Assembly: GCF_040954835.1 (NCBI RefSeq)
Contig: NC_090698.1
Span: 69,571,284-69,635,283, forward strand
Reading direction: 5' to 3'
Origin: Lepisosteus oculatus
Lineage: Eukaryota > Chordata > Actinopteri > Semionotiformes > Lepisosteidae
DNA: 64,000 bases
Positions 23,804-38,800 of the stretch are shown one piece after another (the stretch's first letter is position 1; every line of letters starts with the position of its first letter). Under the pieces are notes generated by a model, which had not been told where the DNA came from, did no database searches, and worked only from the letters and a program-made list of their open reading frames with translations. The position numbers and the translations under genes are program-made.

Positions 23804-26800
23804 AGAAAGAAGTAGTAATTCCGTATTAAAGTTTGTAACAAAATGCTCATCATCTAATAAAACGACAACTATGTAATGCTGATATTTTGTTACGTGTAGT
23901 TTTAATCGGCCGCTGTGTCGTCTCCCTGTGAAAGTGGTTTAGAGACACTGCAGGATATATATATCGGTAATCCTCACTCCTGCTCCAGCGCCGGGTGTTG
24001 CATTTACATTCTGCCCCGAGCTCTCGATTACAGGACGTAACAGAATCCGTGGATAACTTAATTGGCCTTAATTAATGGAGCCGTTGATTTCTTCGTGATC
24101 GGAGTGAGACGAACTGTTCCAGAAGAGAAGACGATACAGTAACATTTCCCGAGCCTGAGAAAGTCCGGCAGTGAGGGAGGTACAGCCTTGCTCCCCCGAG
24201 AGGGTTCGGAAGAGGGGCTGTTAGCGAAAGGGGTGTGTTTGTGCGGTGGGGTGGGGCACCACAGCCCCAGAGCTTGACTGCGCTGTCATTCCTCCTGTGC
24301 TGTACACCAGGGGTCCGAGCAAGTAGCTCGCCTGACTGGCAGCTTGTGCCCGGTGTTCTTTCGGCTCAGGCGTGCCCTGTGGGTACGCTGCTGATGAAAT
24401 GCAGCGTGTTAGAAGGGGGCGGCCTGCATGTTTTAAAGCTGAAAACGGGTAGCAGGTCAGATCAACCCTATTATTTCATCCTAACTCATGCTTAATCTGA
24501 AATCCGTTGAGGGTTGAATTGTGGAACTGGTCCAGCAGGTGTGTGGTCACCCAGGGACCTCTGCAGCAATCCGCCCGTTTGAGCTGATTATGATCTTCGC
24601 CGGACCGGCCCGGTTCCCCTCAGCAGGAGGCTTTAAGAGCTGTGAAACCCGCAGGAGCAGGGCTGCCCCCTCTGACCCTGCTGCGGGCCGCCTCTGTCCA
24701 CCTGAGCGCACGCCGACTCTCGGCCCGTTTGCTCCAGAACTGCAGCGGCAGCCGCAGCTGAGCCCAGCTGTCAGAGAGACCCGGGGGGGTCCGATAAGAA
24801 ACTGGGCCGAAAGGTGCCGCACAAGGCATTCGTGAGTCACTCGGGCACATGGTGTGGTCCCCACACTGCTCTGAAAGAGGAAGAACCAGGGGCACTGTTG
24901 CAGAATCTGAGAGGAACACTTAGCTTGCCTACATGGCTTCTTGCGTAGCAGCTGTAAGTGTCTGGTGGCTTTCAGACCTGGTGCTGTGCTCCTCTGAGGT
25001 GACAGGTTTTGGGAATATGGCTGTCTGACCCCTGTGGGCAAGTTGGCCGTTCATGTGAGTTTGTTTTAATGCTGTTCCTGTTTGCTGAACGTAATGTTGC
25101 CTGGGCTCCTAGTTTTTCTCTGTTAATAATAATAATTATTATTATCATTTATAATGCACTTTTCCAAGCCCAAGGACGCTGTACATAGTGATAAAGAAAA
25201 TGACAATTAAAGTACAATAATGAGTAAAAGAAAAAAATAAGCAAGAGCATACCGATTCATACAGACAAAACGTAGGTCAGTCAGGCATAGGCCCTAGCAA
25301 AGAGATGAGTGTTGAGTTTAGATTCGAGGAGAGTTGGAGGAGGGGCGTTCCATAACACTGGAGCAGCGACAGAAAAAATATGGTCACCAAAAGTCCGGGA
25401 TTCATTCCCAGGTACAGTGATCAAAGGGCCAGCCTCACCTGAGCGGAGCCTAAACAGAGGGAGTAGAAACATGGAGGAGTCCACAGATGTAAGATGGAGC
25501 CCGGGCAGTCATCCAGAGCTGAGGAAAGTCTCGGGACCGAGGGGGTCAGAGTGGAGATCCTAACACAAACCCAGTATGTTTTATTGGCGTTGCATAAACC
25601 TGAAGCTTCAGACCTGTGCAATGTGATCATGTGCAATACGTACAGCAGGAAAGGCACAAACCCACCTTAAAAAAGAAAAATAATACATGACAATTGAATT
25701 GACAGAATGTAATAACACATCATCTTTCTGTTTTTCTCCTCCATGAAGCATTTCCTCTTATCCAGACATCTGCACGCGGTAGGGTTAGAGTTTTCAACTC
25801 GCTAAAAAAATCTCAGAGGGAGTTAGATAAGATAAGATCACTTTTTTGGCCATATACAATTTCTTGTATTAGGAATTTGTCTTTTCACAGACCCCAGCTT
25901 GCTCTCCATGAGACACACAGACAGGGAGAGAAGCTGGGGGTCAGAGCGCAGGGTCAGCCATTTATACAGCACCCCTGGAGCAGCTGGGGTTAAGGGCCTT
26001 GCTCAGGGGCCCAACAGAGTAGGATTTCTCTGCCAGCAATGGGATTTGAACTGGCAATCTTCTAGCCACAGACACAGATCCTGAGCCACAGAGACTCTGC
26101 ACCACCCAGTTCTACTGATACATATCAGCTTGTCTTCAGCAGGACAGATGACATCTAGAGTTTTAGATGAAGAATTAAATCATTTTGTTTACAGTAAAAA
26201 AGGTGATCAAAGGGTTTGTATATGTAGTTAAAAGTGAAGAATTGAATATAAGGGATGTATTGATATAGTCGTATTATGCTCTAGTTAGGACTCATTTAGA
26301 ACACTGTGTACAGTTTTGGTTACTACATTGTGGGAAAGGTATTGGACTGATATTGAATCAGTCCACAGAAGAGCAGTCAGATACATTTCAGGTATTACGA
26401 GGATATCCTGTACTGACAGACTGAAGGAACTGAACCTTTTTAGTTTAAGACAGACTCAGTAGAAGAGGAACCTTGCAAGTAAGCAACATGCTCAATCACA
26501 TTGACAAAGACCCTGTGGTTCTCAACTGGCAGCCCACTGAAGCTCAGCAGGGTTGAGCCTGGTCAGTGCCTGGATGGGAGACCTCCTGGGACGCTATGGT
26601 TAGTGGGCCCAGCGGGGGGCGCCCATCCTGTGGTCTGTATGGTTCCTAATGTCCCAGTATAGTGGTGGGGACACTATACTGTAGTGGGTGCTGTCTTTTG
26701 GATGAGATGTTAAACTAAGGTCCTGACTCTCAATGGTCCTTAAAGATCTCTGGGTATTTCTCGATAAGAGTAGGAGGCACTTCTTTACCCAAAGGATTCT

Positions 26801-29800
26801 GGGAGTCTGGAACAGCCTGGCCATGTTGTCAAATACCCTGACATCTTTCAACAGATCACTGGATCAATGAACTTCTAACTACCCACCAGGCTAGGTGGGC
26901 TTCATCTCTTTCTTAAGCCAAAATGGCAGTATATTAGCAGTATATGGTACTGAACTGTTGTTTTTTCTAACAATGTTCATTTAGACCGTTCATTGCTATT
27001 TCTAATGAACTCCTAAAAAACAGGGAAAAACATCTGTCGGAGGTGAACTTTATATGGCTCGTTCTCCGCTGTGTGACTGCTGTGGTACAGTAACTATGGT
27101 AAAGACAGTGTTTACTGACTTAGAGATTCGTTCTGAAGAGCAGAATCATGTTCCTCAGCTGCTGGGCAGAAGAACGCAATGCCAGACATGTGCATGAGCC
27201 AGAATCTGATATTTGTATAGAATTCTTCTTCCTTTGTAGCTTTGAGCGTGTTAGGACATGGAGTTTCTGTTTCAGTGGCATTATTATATTATTCAAATAG
27301 TGTGCTCTTTGCAAATTTTCAGCAGGCAGTTCATCTAATTCCGGCAGACATCCTGTCACTGGCAGTTTAAGCAATCTTGGCTGCTGCTATTCTGATTTTT
27401 CCACACAGTTAATCCCCGTGGAAACACTGACAATTGCAGGCTTTACAGTTCAGGCTGCGCTCTGAAGCCCTGTGCGCACTGGGCAGTGTGTGTGTTTGCC
27501 AGGAGGGATACAGGCTCGTTCCTGTCGTCGCATCAGCACATGCCTGGATTAGGTGTGTGAGCTTGTTTGGAGTCTGCAGCAGTATCTGTCAGTGTCAGTG
27601 TGGGAGTCTGTCTGGAGAGGCCTGGACTGAGCAGCATCAGAGAATCTAGATGGCCTAGAATACCTCTCATCTAGCTAGGAGTGCTCACCCTGAAAGGTGT
27701 CTTCATTTGAATGCACAAGCTCAAGTCTCTGACAGAACAGTCAGTGCAAAAGGGGTTCTTATATGAGAACAAAAAACCAATCCAAAGGAGGGCTTTTGAA
27801 AGCCTTAAAACAAAACGAGTGTGATTCTAAATTCTCTCTCTCTCTCTCTAACATTCATGGGATCAGCTTAACATGAAAGAGGGAAACTACAGGCTACTCT
27901 TGTTTCTCTCCTCCTCTGGAGCTGTCCTGAAACAGCCACATTGAGAAGAGTGGATTGTGTTTCCTGTCTCCTGATTGGCCGAGAGTGTGCCTCTTTGCTG
28001 ACATCACAATAGCCCCTGTCCCAGCTGGGAGAGTTTGCAATGAGCTCATCACTGGAAGCTGTGTGTGGAGGCTGAGAGAGGGGGGAGTTGTTTTGAAAAG
28101 TGATCCCTCTCCACACTCAGCCCTGGCCTTCAGACCCATTCTCCCTCTTCCTTATCTCATGACCTTGTCTGTATAGGGGGCTGATGACTGGGAAAATATG
28201 CCAGCAATGATCACCCTTGGTGTGTTTGTCTCTGATAATAAGGCATGCCTGAGGAAGTTCCTTTGTTCTGGGTTCGGCTTTTACTACTGCTTTAAGCAAC
28301 CCTCATTGCAGTGCAGTGCTGCAGTCGAGCAACTATGACACCAAGCAGCAGTATAGACCACCCCTTTCTCTCCCACTCCGTCTCTCTGCTGAAACACTTA
28401 AGAAATTAATTCCCCGTAATGAATTATCCCTCAGGAAAAATCAGGATCAGGTTGGCCAAGCAATCTATGGCCTCCCATGCTTCCAGAATAGGCTTTAGGT
28501 TGCTGCAACCCTTACCAGGAAAAGCACCTTCCCGATAATGGAGGAGTGGATAAAGATGCCTCAATCCATGCATTCGGACTGTGCCCAGGAGTGCTCAGCT
28601 GAGCTTTTCTCCTCCTCATTGATAACGCTGCGCTGTGACATCATGTGTAGCAGCATTTCTGACGAGAAATCTGGAAAGTCACAAGAACCTAAGAACTTAA
28701 GAAGGGACACAAGAGGGGAGTCTGCTCAGCTCATCAAGTCGGTGTGATTTCTAGTGGCCGACTGATCCAGAGAATTGATCTTATTCAGCTGTTTCCCAAC
28801 AGAAGCTGGGGTGTCATGCCTCCAACAGCATGTCTGGGGAAAAAAATATTTTTCCCCGATTGCTCCTTTAAGTTCATCTGATCATTTAGTTTATATGTTT
28901 GTCAGATTTTGTCAGGTCTGTGATTATATCAGATCACGTGTCATACATTTCGTTTATATTTTTGCTAACACGAATGCAAACTCTTCGCTTCTCCACCACT
29001 TCAACAGCCCGATGCGTCCCTAGTCGTGAATTTTGTCTAAATCCTCTTCAATTTCTTTGTTGCCTTTGGATAAGCCTTCCAGATCAGGATCATCTTGACA
29101 TGTGTAGTTGATGCGTTTGACTAGTTTCGACCAGAATCTAGATCACTGATATAATAATTCCTGTGGCTTTGAGACCCTGTAAGATTTACCCATATTTCTA
29201 TTTAAGTCCCTGGATATTTATAGCACGGGGTTCTTATCTTAAGGGATTTTAGAACTTCTGCCTCTTCTGTGCTGATAAAATGAAATGCTTAATTTTGTCT
29301 CTCCTCAGTCCAAGGCTCGTTGATTTCTTCTTCCATGAACACCGAATGAAATATTCATTTAATACATTGTCCTTTTCACTTTCCACATTTTAAGGTCACC
29401 CCTTTGCTCCTCTGAGAAGCTTTTTTGTTCTTTTGCTGTTGTAACATTGAACAAACCTTGTGCTATTTGTTTTGGCCTCCGGAGCAGGGCTTGCTTCTCT
29501 TCCTCAACCTGTCGAACACTGTGCTTCACTCCAGGGTTATATCCCGTGAGTTACCCGCCAGTGGAGCTCAAGGGTGATCATGAGTTTTGTGATCTGCAAG
29601 AGATAATGTCTCTATTGCAAATTTGCATCCAGCTAAGTGTTTTAACTCTCAGTAGTTAAATTCATCATGTTTTTATATGCACTGTAAATGTTTTCAGCAA
29701 AACATGAAGGAACAGCTCTGCCGATTGCCTAAGACTGATGGGAGGTGTGGCATATTGCTTTCTGTCTGGAGATCAGAGGAGTTTTACCCTGAACTATGAA

Positions 29801-32800
29801 AGTGAGCTCTTCTCCAAGCCTTCCACTTAATGCTGATACAATCTGTTTGCCTTATAAGATAGCCCGCCAACGTGTTTATGTATGGTATCATATGAGTTTG
29901 TAAAAATGTGTTTAAATTTGAGAACAGGAGGTACTTCTTTACACAAAGGGATGTGGTGGTATGGGACAGGCTGCCCAGACATGTTGTTCAAGCTGATTTG
30001 CTGCCTTTGTTTTAAGAAACAGCTGGATGGGGTCAATGGGCTACTGATGCCCAATTAGCCTAGATGGCCTGATTAGCCTCATTTGTAGCTGTGTTTATTA
30101 TCATTTCTTTCAGTTTTTCCATTCCCAGTTTTTTTTTAAATTTCAAATTGTTTTCCTCTGCCAACAAGAAAGTCCTATCGATTCTGTACGTGCTTTGCTT
30201 CGTGTCAGGTGAGAGGTGCGTCTTCAGATCTGAGATTCTTCAGATGGGTGTGAGCAAACATCTGTGTGTTTTGTGAGCTCGCGGAGTGACGTTGAGGGTA
30301 AATATATATGAATATATTCAGCCAGCAGAAAAAACAGTTCCCAGTCACAGAACCCCTCATTTCCATCAGTTGAAGTCAACAACAATAGCAGAATAAAAGA
30401 AAATATTCATTTCAGGCTGAAACAGATGGGCTCATTTTGAAAGCAGTCCCGTTCTACAGAGGTGTGCACTCTTTTCCACAGAATGTTAGCAGAGTACAGC
30501 GGTTCCATCAAATTCAGGAAATGTGTTAGCAGTGAGGATAGGCCTCATGCTTTAGCAGTGCATCTCCAGTGAGCAGGGTCAAATAAATTAATAATGACCC
30601 CAGTTAAAGCCCCAACTTGTATGGTGTTCTGCATGCTTGCAGTCCTGTAGCTGAATTAGTGCCCAACACCTTCCTTGCTGGGTTTTATCGGATCCAGCTT
30701 GCTCCTGCGGTCCCAGTGTACTAGGGCCCACCTGCCCTGAGTCTGTTACAGAAGGAGACGTCACCCCTGGTGCCTGGGCAGCTGTCGACGAACGCCTGTG
30801 CTGTGCTCGTCCCGCCAGCGCCATGCCTCAGTTCGCAGACACAGAGACGTCTATCAGGAGGAGAAGGAGGAACATGGACTATCCGTCAGGGCTCGTTGGT
30901 GCTGAACAATTTGCAGGGAGCCGTGACCACCCCCACCTTGGAGCCTGGATAGTGCAGAATTCTCCAGCAGCAGGGACCCCTGCCCTGCTGGGGTAGTGGA
31001 ATCGTCTGGGGTGTGGCTCTGCACCTGGAGCTTCTTGGGATAGATTCCAGCAGGACACATCTGTGAGCACAATCTGAGGGAGCAGTGTGGTCTGGCAATG
31101 CCTGAGGGCTTTTCCCCTTTGACTGAATTCCCCTCTCCTGTCTTTGCTGTGGGCTTCAGAATAGACAGCGCGTTTTGCACCTGTTCTTGTAGATGAAGTT
31201 GACCCCAAACACACAGCTGGCACACGAACTGTGCTGCTTCCCTTGCCTCTGTGCTGTGTGCTTCGTGCATTGCGGACATAAACTATAAGATACCAGCGAA
31301 TGAAAAAAGAAACTGGTGAACTGGATTAGACCGAGGCGCGGGCGGCCGATCCCTTTTTCCAAGCCTCTGATTGTAATCCTGCTGTCGGATAGATGCTGGA
31401 GATGTTGGAAAGCTGTGGCAGAGTGAGCCCGCAATGTGGGGGTATTGTACAGTTCACAGTCTACGATGGTTATCTCCCGCACAGCTGCAGGGGAGCTCTG
31501 CGCCAGTACTGTTGCATTGACCTCATGCAGGTAGGAGGGGTTCCGATGCTCACCTCCGTTGCCTCACAGATCAATGGCCACACAACCTTTGCGGTATTTT
31601 TATTCTGGGTTCAAATAAAAGCTATTATTGAATCTGCTTACACGCCGGGTTTGGGTCAGCGTCAGTGTCTTCTACAGTACGCTAAGATAAGATCACTTTA
31701 TTGGCCGCATACAATTTCTTGCATTAGGTATGTGTCTTTTTGCATACCCCAACTGGCTCTCCATGAGACACACAGACAGGGAGAGAAGCTGGGGGTCAGA
31801 GCGCAGGGTCAGCCATTTATATGGCACCCTTGGAGCAGTGGGGGTTAAGGGCCTTGCTCAGGGGGTCAATGGAGTAGGATTCCACTGCCGGCCGCAGGAT
31901 TTGAACCGGCAACCTTCCAGCCACAGGGCAGATCCTGAGCCACAGAGCTCCACCCCCACAGTGCCCCAGTACCATTGATGCATTCTGAACAAATGCTAAC
32001 TCACGCTTGAGAGTGCAACAGGAGTGTCCCAGGAGTGATCTGAAACCCCCAGTCTTGCGAGCCCAGAGGTCGATCCACTCCTCCCTGCAGCAGATTGGGT
32101 TCAGTCAGGCCGACACAGCTGGGAAGCAGTCAGGGAGGGAGAGAATGAAGGTAGAATGAAGCAGCTGGGGTGGTCCTGTTTCATTAGAGTAGGCCCCTAC
32201 TGTCTGAATTAGCAGTGGTGGAAATCACTTACAGTATGTGCTTATGGCCTTTCTGAGAGAACATTGTTGGTGATTGGAGTTGGATTTAAAGACATTGTTT
32301 TCCCATTCCTCAGAGTGGGAAGTGGTATGGGAGTTATTTTAAGGGGGGCAGATGGGTTTCAGCAACATTAGTACTCACCATCTTGATTGCCTCCCTCAGA
32401 AGCAATGGGCATTGTGTTGGCGTACGTGGCTGTCCTCGGACCCGTGAGGAAAGGAAACATGAAGGAAGCATCAAAGGGTGTTTCTGATGAGTCTTTCAGG
32501 TTAATTGACGCCACAGTAAATCATCAGGCCTGCCATATAAAAGAATAAATGTCCGTTAGTGATGGGGCCATTCCTGCTAAGGTCATTAAGCCAGTCTCCA
32601 TGGGAATGGATCATCGCATTCACAGGAGCAGACATACTGTACAGAGAGAAGCAGGAAGGAAGCAAAATACCATGTGAACATCATCAAGGCTGTACTGTGG
32701 GCGAGCTCTTCTGTCCAATCAGTTTTAGAACAAGGTAATCTGAGCATTACAGAGTAGCGGACTCAACATTATTGCAAGAAAGCTTGCCACCTTACTTCTT

Positions 32801-35800
32801 AATTAAGTCCTGATTTCCTATATTGTCGAAAACCTCAGGGTTCACTCCAATAGTAGTGATGTATTATCAGAACAGGGAAATTGGTTCCCATTCACATGTG
32901 GGCGAATGGGAGATTTGTTTAGATTTTTTTACAGAGGGAGATTTAGTTGTGGGTAAGATCCATCTGAATGCAGGTTTTCTGTCTTTTGGATGTGAAGGTG
33001 TGTTGTAGTGCATTTAGATTACAGGGGCAGAATTGGGGCTCAGGAGGCTTGTACAGTATATATACAGTATCGTCCCATTTTTGTTACATTATGAAACCAG
33101 TCGGGCATGGCAACCAAATGGCGTGGGGTCAGTTTTACAGCGAGAAAGGAGGAAATAATATTCACGTCTGCGTGCCCCTGTAGCTCCTTCAGATGTTTAG
33201 GAGTTGAAGTTAGAATTACTGTACATGACTAGGGCAGCAGTGTGATCCCGACAAGGCTGAGCAGCGAGCAAGCTGTAGTTGATTACATTTTGATGCAAAC
33301 AAGTTAAAAGTGTTGCGCAGAGGCACCCCCAAAAACATCAAATTGAAGGTTGATGTGTGTGGAAACAAGCAGAAGCAAATTCTGCTAATAGGATGTTTGG
33401 ACACATGGCAAGAAGTGTTGACCCATTCACCAACAGTGCACGCAGCTCTGGTCTCTATATTATATAATTAAGCACGTATAATAGCTGTTGAGAAGAGTAG
33501 CTAGACTCACAGTTGTTAATTAGGGAGCTTAATCCCTTCAGTTGTTACAAACAATAGCCTAGACTACAGCATCTCTCACTGAAGCTGTGCAGCTTGAAAT
33601 AGAATAAAAAATGTCCAGTCCAGTCAATGCTGCAGGTCAAAAGGACACACATACTGTAACAGCTGATACAAGTAGAAAACATTCGCGGGCGTGGAGGATT
33701 AAAAAAAGGTATGGTGCAGGGGGCCGAGCCGTGCTGTGGAGGCAGACGTGCTGGGGTGTTTCAGAATGCGCTTGACACTGTGACAGATTTGCGTAGCGTA
33801 CGGGAGAGGGGCAGGTTTCGGATGGGCCTGTTGTCCTCACAGGTTGTCTTCTGTTCGTACTCTCTAGCCCCCAGTCAGCCGGCAGGATCCTGGGAGCAGT
33901 GGGGGCTGTTCAGACCCGCTGTGCCTGTCTTCACGTCGGGGGCGTCAGCCCAGGTGCACGGCTTCCAACTCCTGACCTCAGTCCCTGAACGGGAGCCAGA
34001 GGAGAGTGAATCAGCACGCTTTGTCACTGCCAGAACTCTGGGTGTGAACACCGATAATATTGTCAAGATATAACACAAGTACTGTGGGATCCAGGAACAG
34101 CCAGGTGCACTGCTTAACACAGTGTGCTCTGGGCCATCACCCAGGCTGATCTGCATATATTCTGTACCCAGGCAAACACGCAGTTTAACAGATTTTCGTT
34201 GCCCAGGCTGATCCCGATTTGCACAGATCTTTGTCACCCAGGCTTATTTGCAGTTATACAGATACTGCACATGCTGTACATACTTTGTTCACGAGTAGCT
34301 GAATGAAGCCTGGGATTATACTGCAGGAGAGTGCACAGCAGCCAGTATTGAGCTGCCTCTGTCTCGTTCGGGGGCAAAGCAACTTTCTGATTTGTTGCAA
34401 ACGTGGCACACACAAACAGATTAGGTGAGCAGAAAAAATCATTTGCAGACATTTTAAAGAAAAGCAACAGGTAAACCTTTCTTGTGCACGGCAAGGTACT
34501 GTACTTCAGGTACTGTAAAACTGCTTCACATTTTTTTGAGTTGTTGGGATGACAAAACAACATAAGAGAGGAGACGATATGGAGAATGGAGAACTGTGCA
34601 GAAGTGCATTTAAAACCAAAATGGGGATGTATTACAGCAATGCCTTAATCCCTCTGATTCTCTTGCACAATGCACTCTGGCTTTAAATGCTTAATATCAG
34701 CTCCATTGTTTCACTTACACATGTGCTTTCTGTTATTAGCCTAAGAGTGGAACACAGAGGGACAGATTGCTGTTTCCTCCCTCTTGGTGCTACTGGACCT
34801 ACACTGTGATTGCGTGTCTTTACAGACAGAAAGGTGTTGGAATGAGCACCTGCAGGGCTCGGCTCAGTTCAGCAGTGTGCCCTACCCTAGAGCTCTGTAA
34901 AGAGAACTGCAGAGTTAAGAGTGCACTCACTCTGAGAGGAGCCCCTGATGTTGTAATGGCTTGTCTAATGGAGGCTGCTCCATGCCTCAAAGGGCCATAC
35001 TCAATACCTCTCGCTGGTGAAGATATCCGCTCCCGGCAGTAACATGAGGAGACAGTGACAAGTTTCAGTAGCAGAGATCCTGGGGCGAGCAGCAGCGCAG
35101 GCTCATGTACAGTTGTTTTTTTTTAATTTGGTTTTAATTCCAAATTTGGAAATCCACATTTCTGGATTGAGAATTGGGTATGAATTAGAAAATAGCGTGG
35201 ATAAAAGGGTGAATACCCAGATTGGGGTGATGTAATTAGCGGTGTACCACAGGAATCTGTGCTAGGACCAAATTTATATCAGTGATATACAGTACTGTAG
35301 ATTTAGGTAGTAAAATAGTTACATTTGCAGATGATACCAAAATTGGGATGAATCAGCAAATAAAGTAAAAACATGCATTTAAAACTGAGAACAGGAGGTG
35401 TTTCTTTACCTGAGAGGTGTGGGTGTGTGGAACAAGCTACCCTCCTAGGTAGTTGAAGTCAGTTTACTGTTTTCTTTTCAGAAAGAACTTTTCAGAAAGA
35501 TCCCTGAGTCAATCTGTTAATTACCAGATGGGCTAAGTGGCCTCTCCTCGTTTGTAATTGTTCTTATGTTTACTCTGTGAGTGGGGATCCACTTTCCGCA
35601 CAGTGGGGTTTTATTTTCGCTGGTTTGCCAGGGGCGTGTGCCACGTCGTCAGCGAGTGCTCAGGCCCCAGGTGGCGTTGACTGCGCCACCGGTCACGGGC
35701 TCACCTCCCCTGCCTGGTGAGGCAGAGCTCAGGAACAGGGCTGAATGATTAGTCGGAAATCCCTCGGCTGTCCCAGGGCAGTGGTGCTGGTGTGAGGACG

Positions 35801-38800
35801 CTGTTCCCCTCTTCTCTTGGGGCACTAGGGCAACCAGGCTGCGAAGGGTACCTACACCTCCCCATTGGGGTGAACACAGGCTACTGCCAGAGCTATTTGA
35901 CTCTGACACACTTCACAGCAGATCTCAACTGAGAGCAGCCTTCTGGCTTTTTTTTAGCCCCCGAGAGGATCAAGACCCAGTGAATTTTCAGCCTTCTGCA
36001 ACATTGTGAAGAAAGAGGCACTTGTGTGTGTCTAAGAGGTTTAGGCAGAGAGCTGCAGGTCCTGCAGGGTTAAATCTGTTTTTAGAGAGAAAAAAAAACT
36101 CAACTAGGAGTTGTTACTAAATCTGACCCAGAGAATTTACATTCTCCTCCGTTCCCATGAGCTCTTAGAGAGCCCCGAGCGCTCAGCTGCAGCCTGCTGT
36201 GAGTCTGCCAGGCTTCTGGCTGATGCAGCAGGAGCTGATGTACTGTACCTGGAGCCCTGAGCTGCTCTGAATTCTTTCTGTCAATAGGAGTTCTGAATAG
36301 TGTTTCTCTAGCCACTGCTTTGATGCACAAGGGTCACAATGCATTACAGAAGTGCAATGATGTAATGGTAAGAATGCAGTGAGTTTGCCCTGGACACAGC
36401 TGTGCTGGGGCCTGTGTGACTGCACTGGGCTGAATCAGATGAGTCTGGAGTCTGGTGCACTTAAACCCATCCCCCAGGTCATGTGTCTTTGCGTGTCCGG
36501 CCTGTGCCTTAAAGCAGCGGTACCCAGCGCTGCTACTCCGGTACCCAGGAGTCTTCAAGACTGAGTTTCCCCCTGAGCTTTTCGTTACTTCTTTGAATGG
36601 ATGAAGATGCATTGCAGTGTTTCCTCAGCCATTCAAGTGCCTAATGACTCCTACAAGACATGGGGGACTGACTGCGGCAGATGAAGTCATCAAGCTGTAT
36701 AACATTAATGAGAAGCTAAAAAGTGCTCCATTTCTGTATAAATGGCCATTGCCTTTTACCCAGCCCCGTCTCAGATGGGGCAGCCAGCCCCCTAAGGCTG
36801 GGGGAGGTGTTCTGAGCTGTGGGGAGCCAGATTGTCCCGATGGGAATGGGAAACAGCTGGAGAATTGAAGCCCCTGTTAATTTATATACTCCTGTTAGGT
36901 TTATGGAGCACCTCCTTATCAGTGCTGTAAAAATTCCTGGACAGTCCTGCCGTAAATCACCTGGGTAATGTATCTGCATAAGCCGACAGAGGCTCTTAAA
37001 CACCTGATGAGAAGTGAAATGAAAGAAGCTCTCCCAGCTGCTGTCTCTGCTCTCTGAACCCTGAGCTTCGCTGCTTGGAGAACACAGGCTCCAGTCCCAG
37101 CAGTCTTTACTATGTCATTGGTTTGTGTGTTTAACAGGTGACTTTTATGATGATCTGATCTGTTGTTTACGATGGTTCCTGGAGCCCATCACTGGTATCA
37201 ATCAGCACAACGCTGGGAAAGTTTAGCCGCACAGTCACTGTTGCAGCTGGGCAGGTCCATCCATGGCTACTAGTCAACTAATCTCTAGGCCTCTAGGCAT
37301 ATGAGCTTTATAAGTGCCTTCAAGTTATCACTGAGCTGGGAGACCACAAACAATTAATTCCCATAGATAATTAGCAGGTCAGAATATGCTGTGGCTTCTG
37401 AGAACTGGAAACTGTGAAATTAGCTTTTTAAAACAGGAGCAGGATTATAGGAACACTAGACAGCAGCCCTGTTTGGCCAGGATCTCATCTTAAGATTTGT
37501 TTCATTGACCAGCTTTGACCAGTTGATCATGCACAAATACAATCAACTGGGCGACAGTATGCCTGCTAATGTTAGAACAGCAGAATTCCAGCTAAGATAG
37601 CTGCAAACCAGAAAATAAATAATTGCAAAACATATGCAAGACAAAGCTTTTTTATTGAGAAGAGTCTTGTGTTTGTGCTGATGATGTGTTGTGATCATCA
37701 AGCATGTAGTTCAGGTTAGCAGACATGAAACAGTGAGTTAGAACATTCATTTGCTGCAGGTGAGATGCTGTTTAAAACTCTGTCCAGGGTTTGGGGCTGA
37801 AGCTCCTTTTCAGCTATGAGACAGACCGAATTCTTCCACCTCCTTCAACCTATCTCTCTCATTTCATATTCACAAAAGAGGTCCCATGATGCACTGGTCT
37901 TTGGCAGGTGGACTGTGATTGGCTGGAGTATTGGACAGGCCTTTATCATTGGTCGAAAGAGTAGAACTTGTGATATCCTTCTTTCTTTCCAAAGTGATAT
38001 CCTTTCGCCACCTGACAAAGGGTCTGATGGGAATGTGAGATAATGACGGTATCAGGTCAAACAGGTTGAAGGAAGTCTCTGAGGTCCAGCTTTGTCCAAG
38101 GGCCTGTGAAGCCTAGCAGTGACTGTCCCCAGTGAGCCACAGTGGGGAGTGGATCCTTCTGCAATGAGCTGGAAGTTAGGGAGCAATCTCCATGAAAAAC
38201 AATACCTGCAACACGTCTTTGTCTATGTAGCTTTGCAAGTCATCCCATGAGTTTGTAGTGTGCCTCCCTGGGTCAGCCTGATAGTCTTTGAAGGCGTTAC
38301 TGTTTCATGGAGGATGCTCATCAGGAAAGGGACGGGATAAATGATCTGATCTGTTGTTAAATTATTAAGGCACAGTCCACAGTGATAGCGACACACACCA
38401 CTGGCTGTGCCTCTCCTCATTTTCTTATGGAGTGAGAAACTAGGATACCTGAAGCTTCCCTCAGTTAAACCAACTATTTCTTCCATTTTTTCGATACGGT
38501 AAATAGTATTACCATCTCTTTTCAGATTGTGGTCTCGTTGAAAACAACAGTCATTCACTGCTCCAGAGTGTATGTTTTTCACATGCTGTTCTTGCATTTA
38601 CAGTGAGCGATCACGCCTTGATCCACTGGTTCAACCAGTGATGTAGTGAGTGGTGGTAAGAACTCAGCTTTAATGCTGAGAAATAATGATTCATAATCAA
38701 CAGCACTATGTACAAGAAGAAGAATGTGTAATATTAGATTTTGCTCTTCACAACTACTTTTTCATTTCTGAAACAGAGGAATCCGTGGCCACTTGCATCG

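Noticed and set aside
26540..26590. Strong similarity to 5S rRNA
   Set aside because: Only the 3' half of 5S is present and it runs directly into a SINE body also found at 12.7 kb, so it is a 5S-derived SINE and not an rRNA gene.
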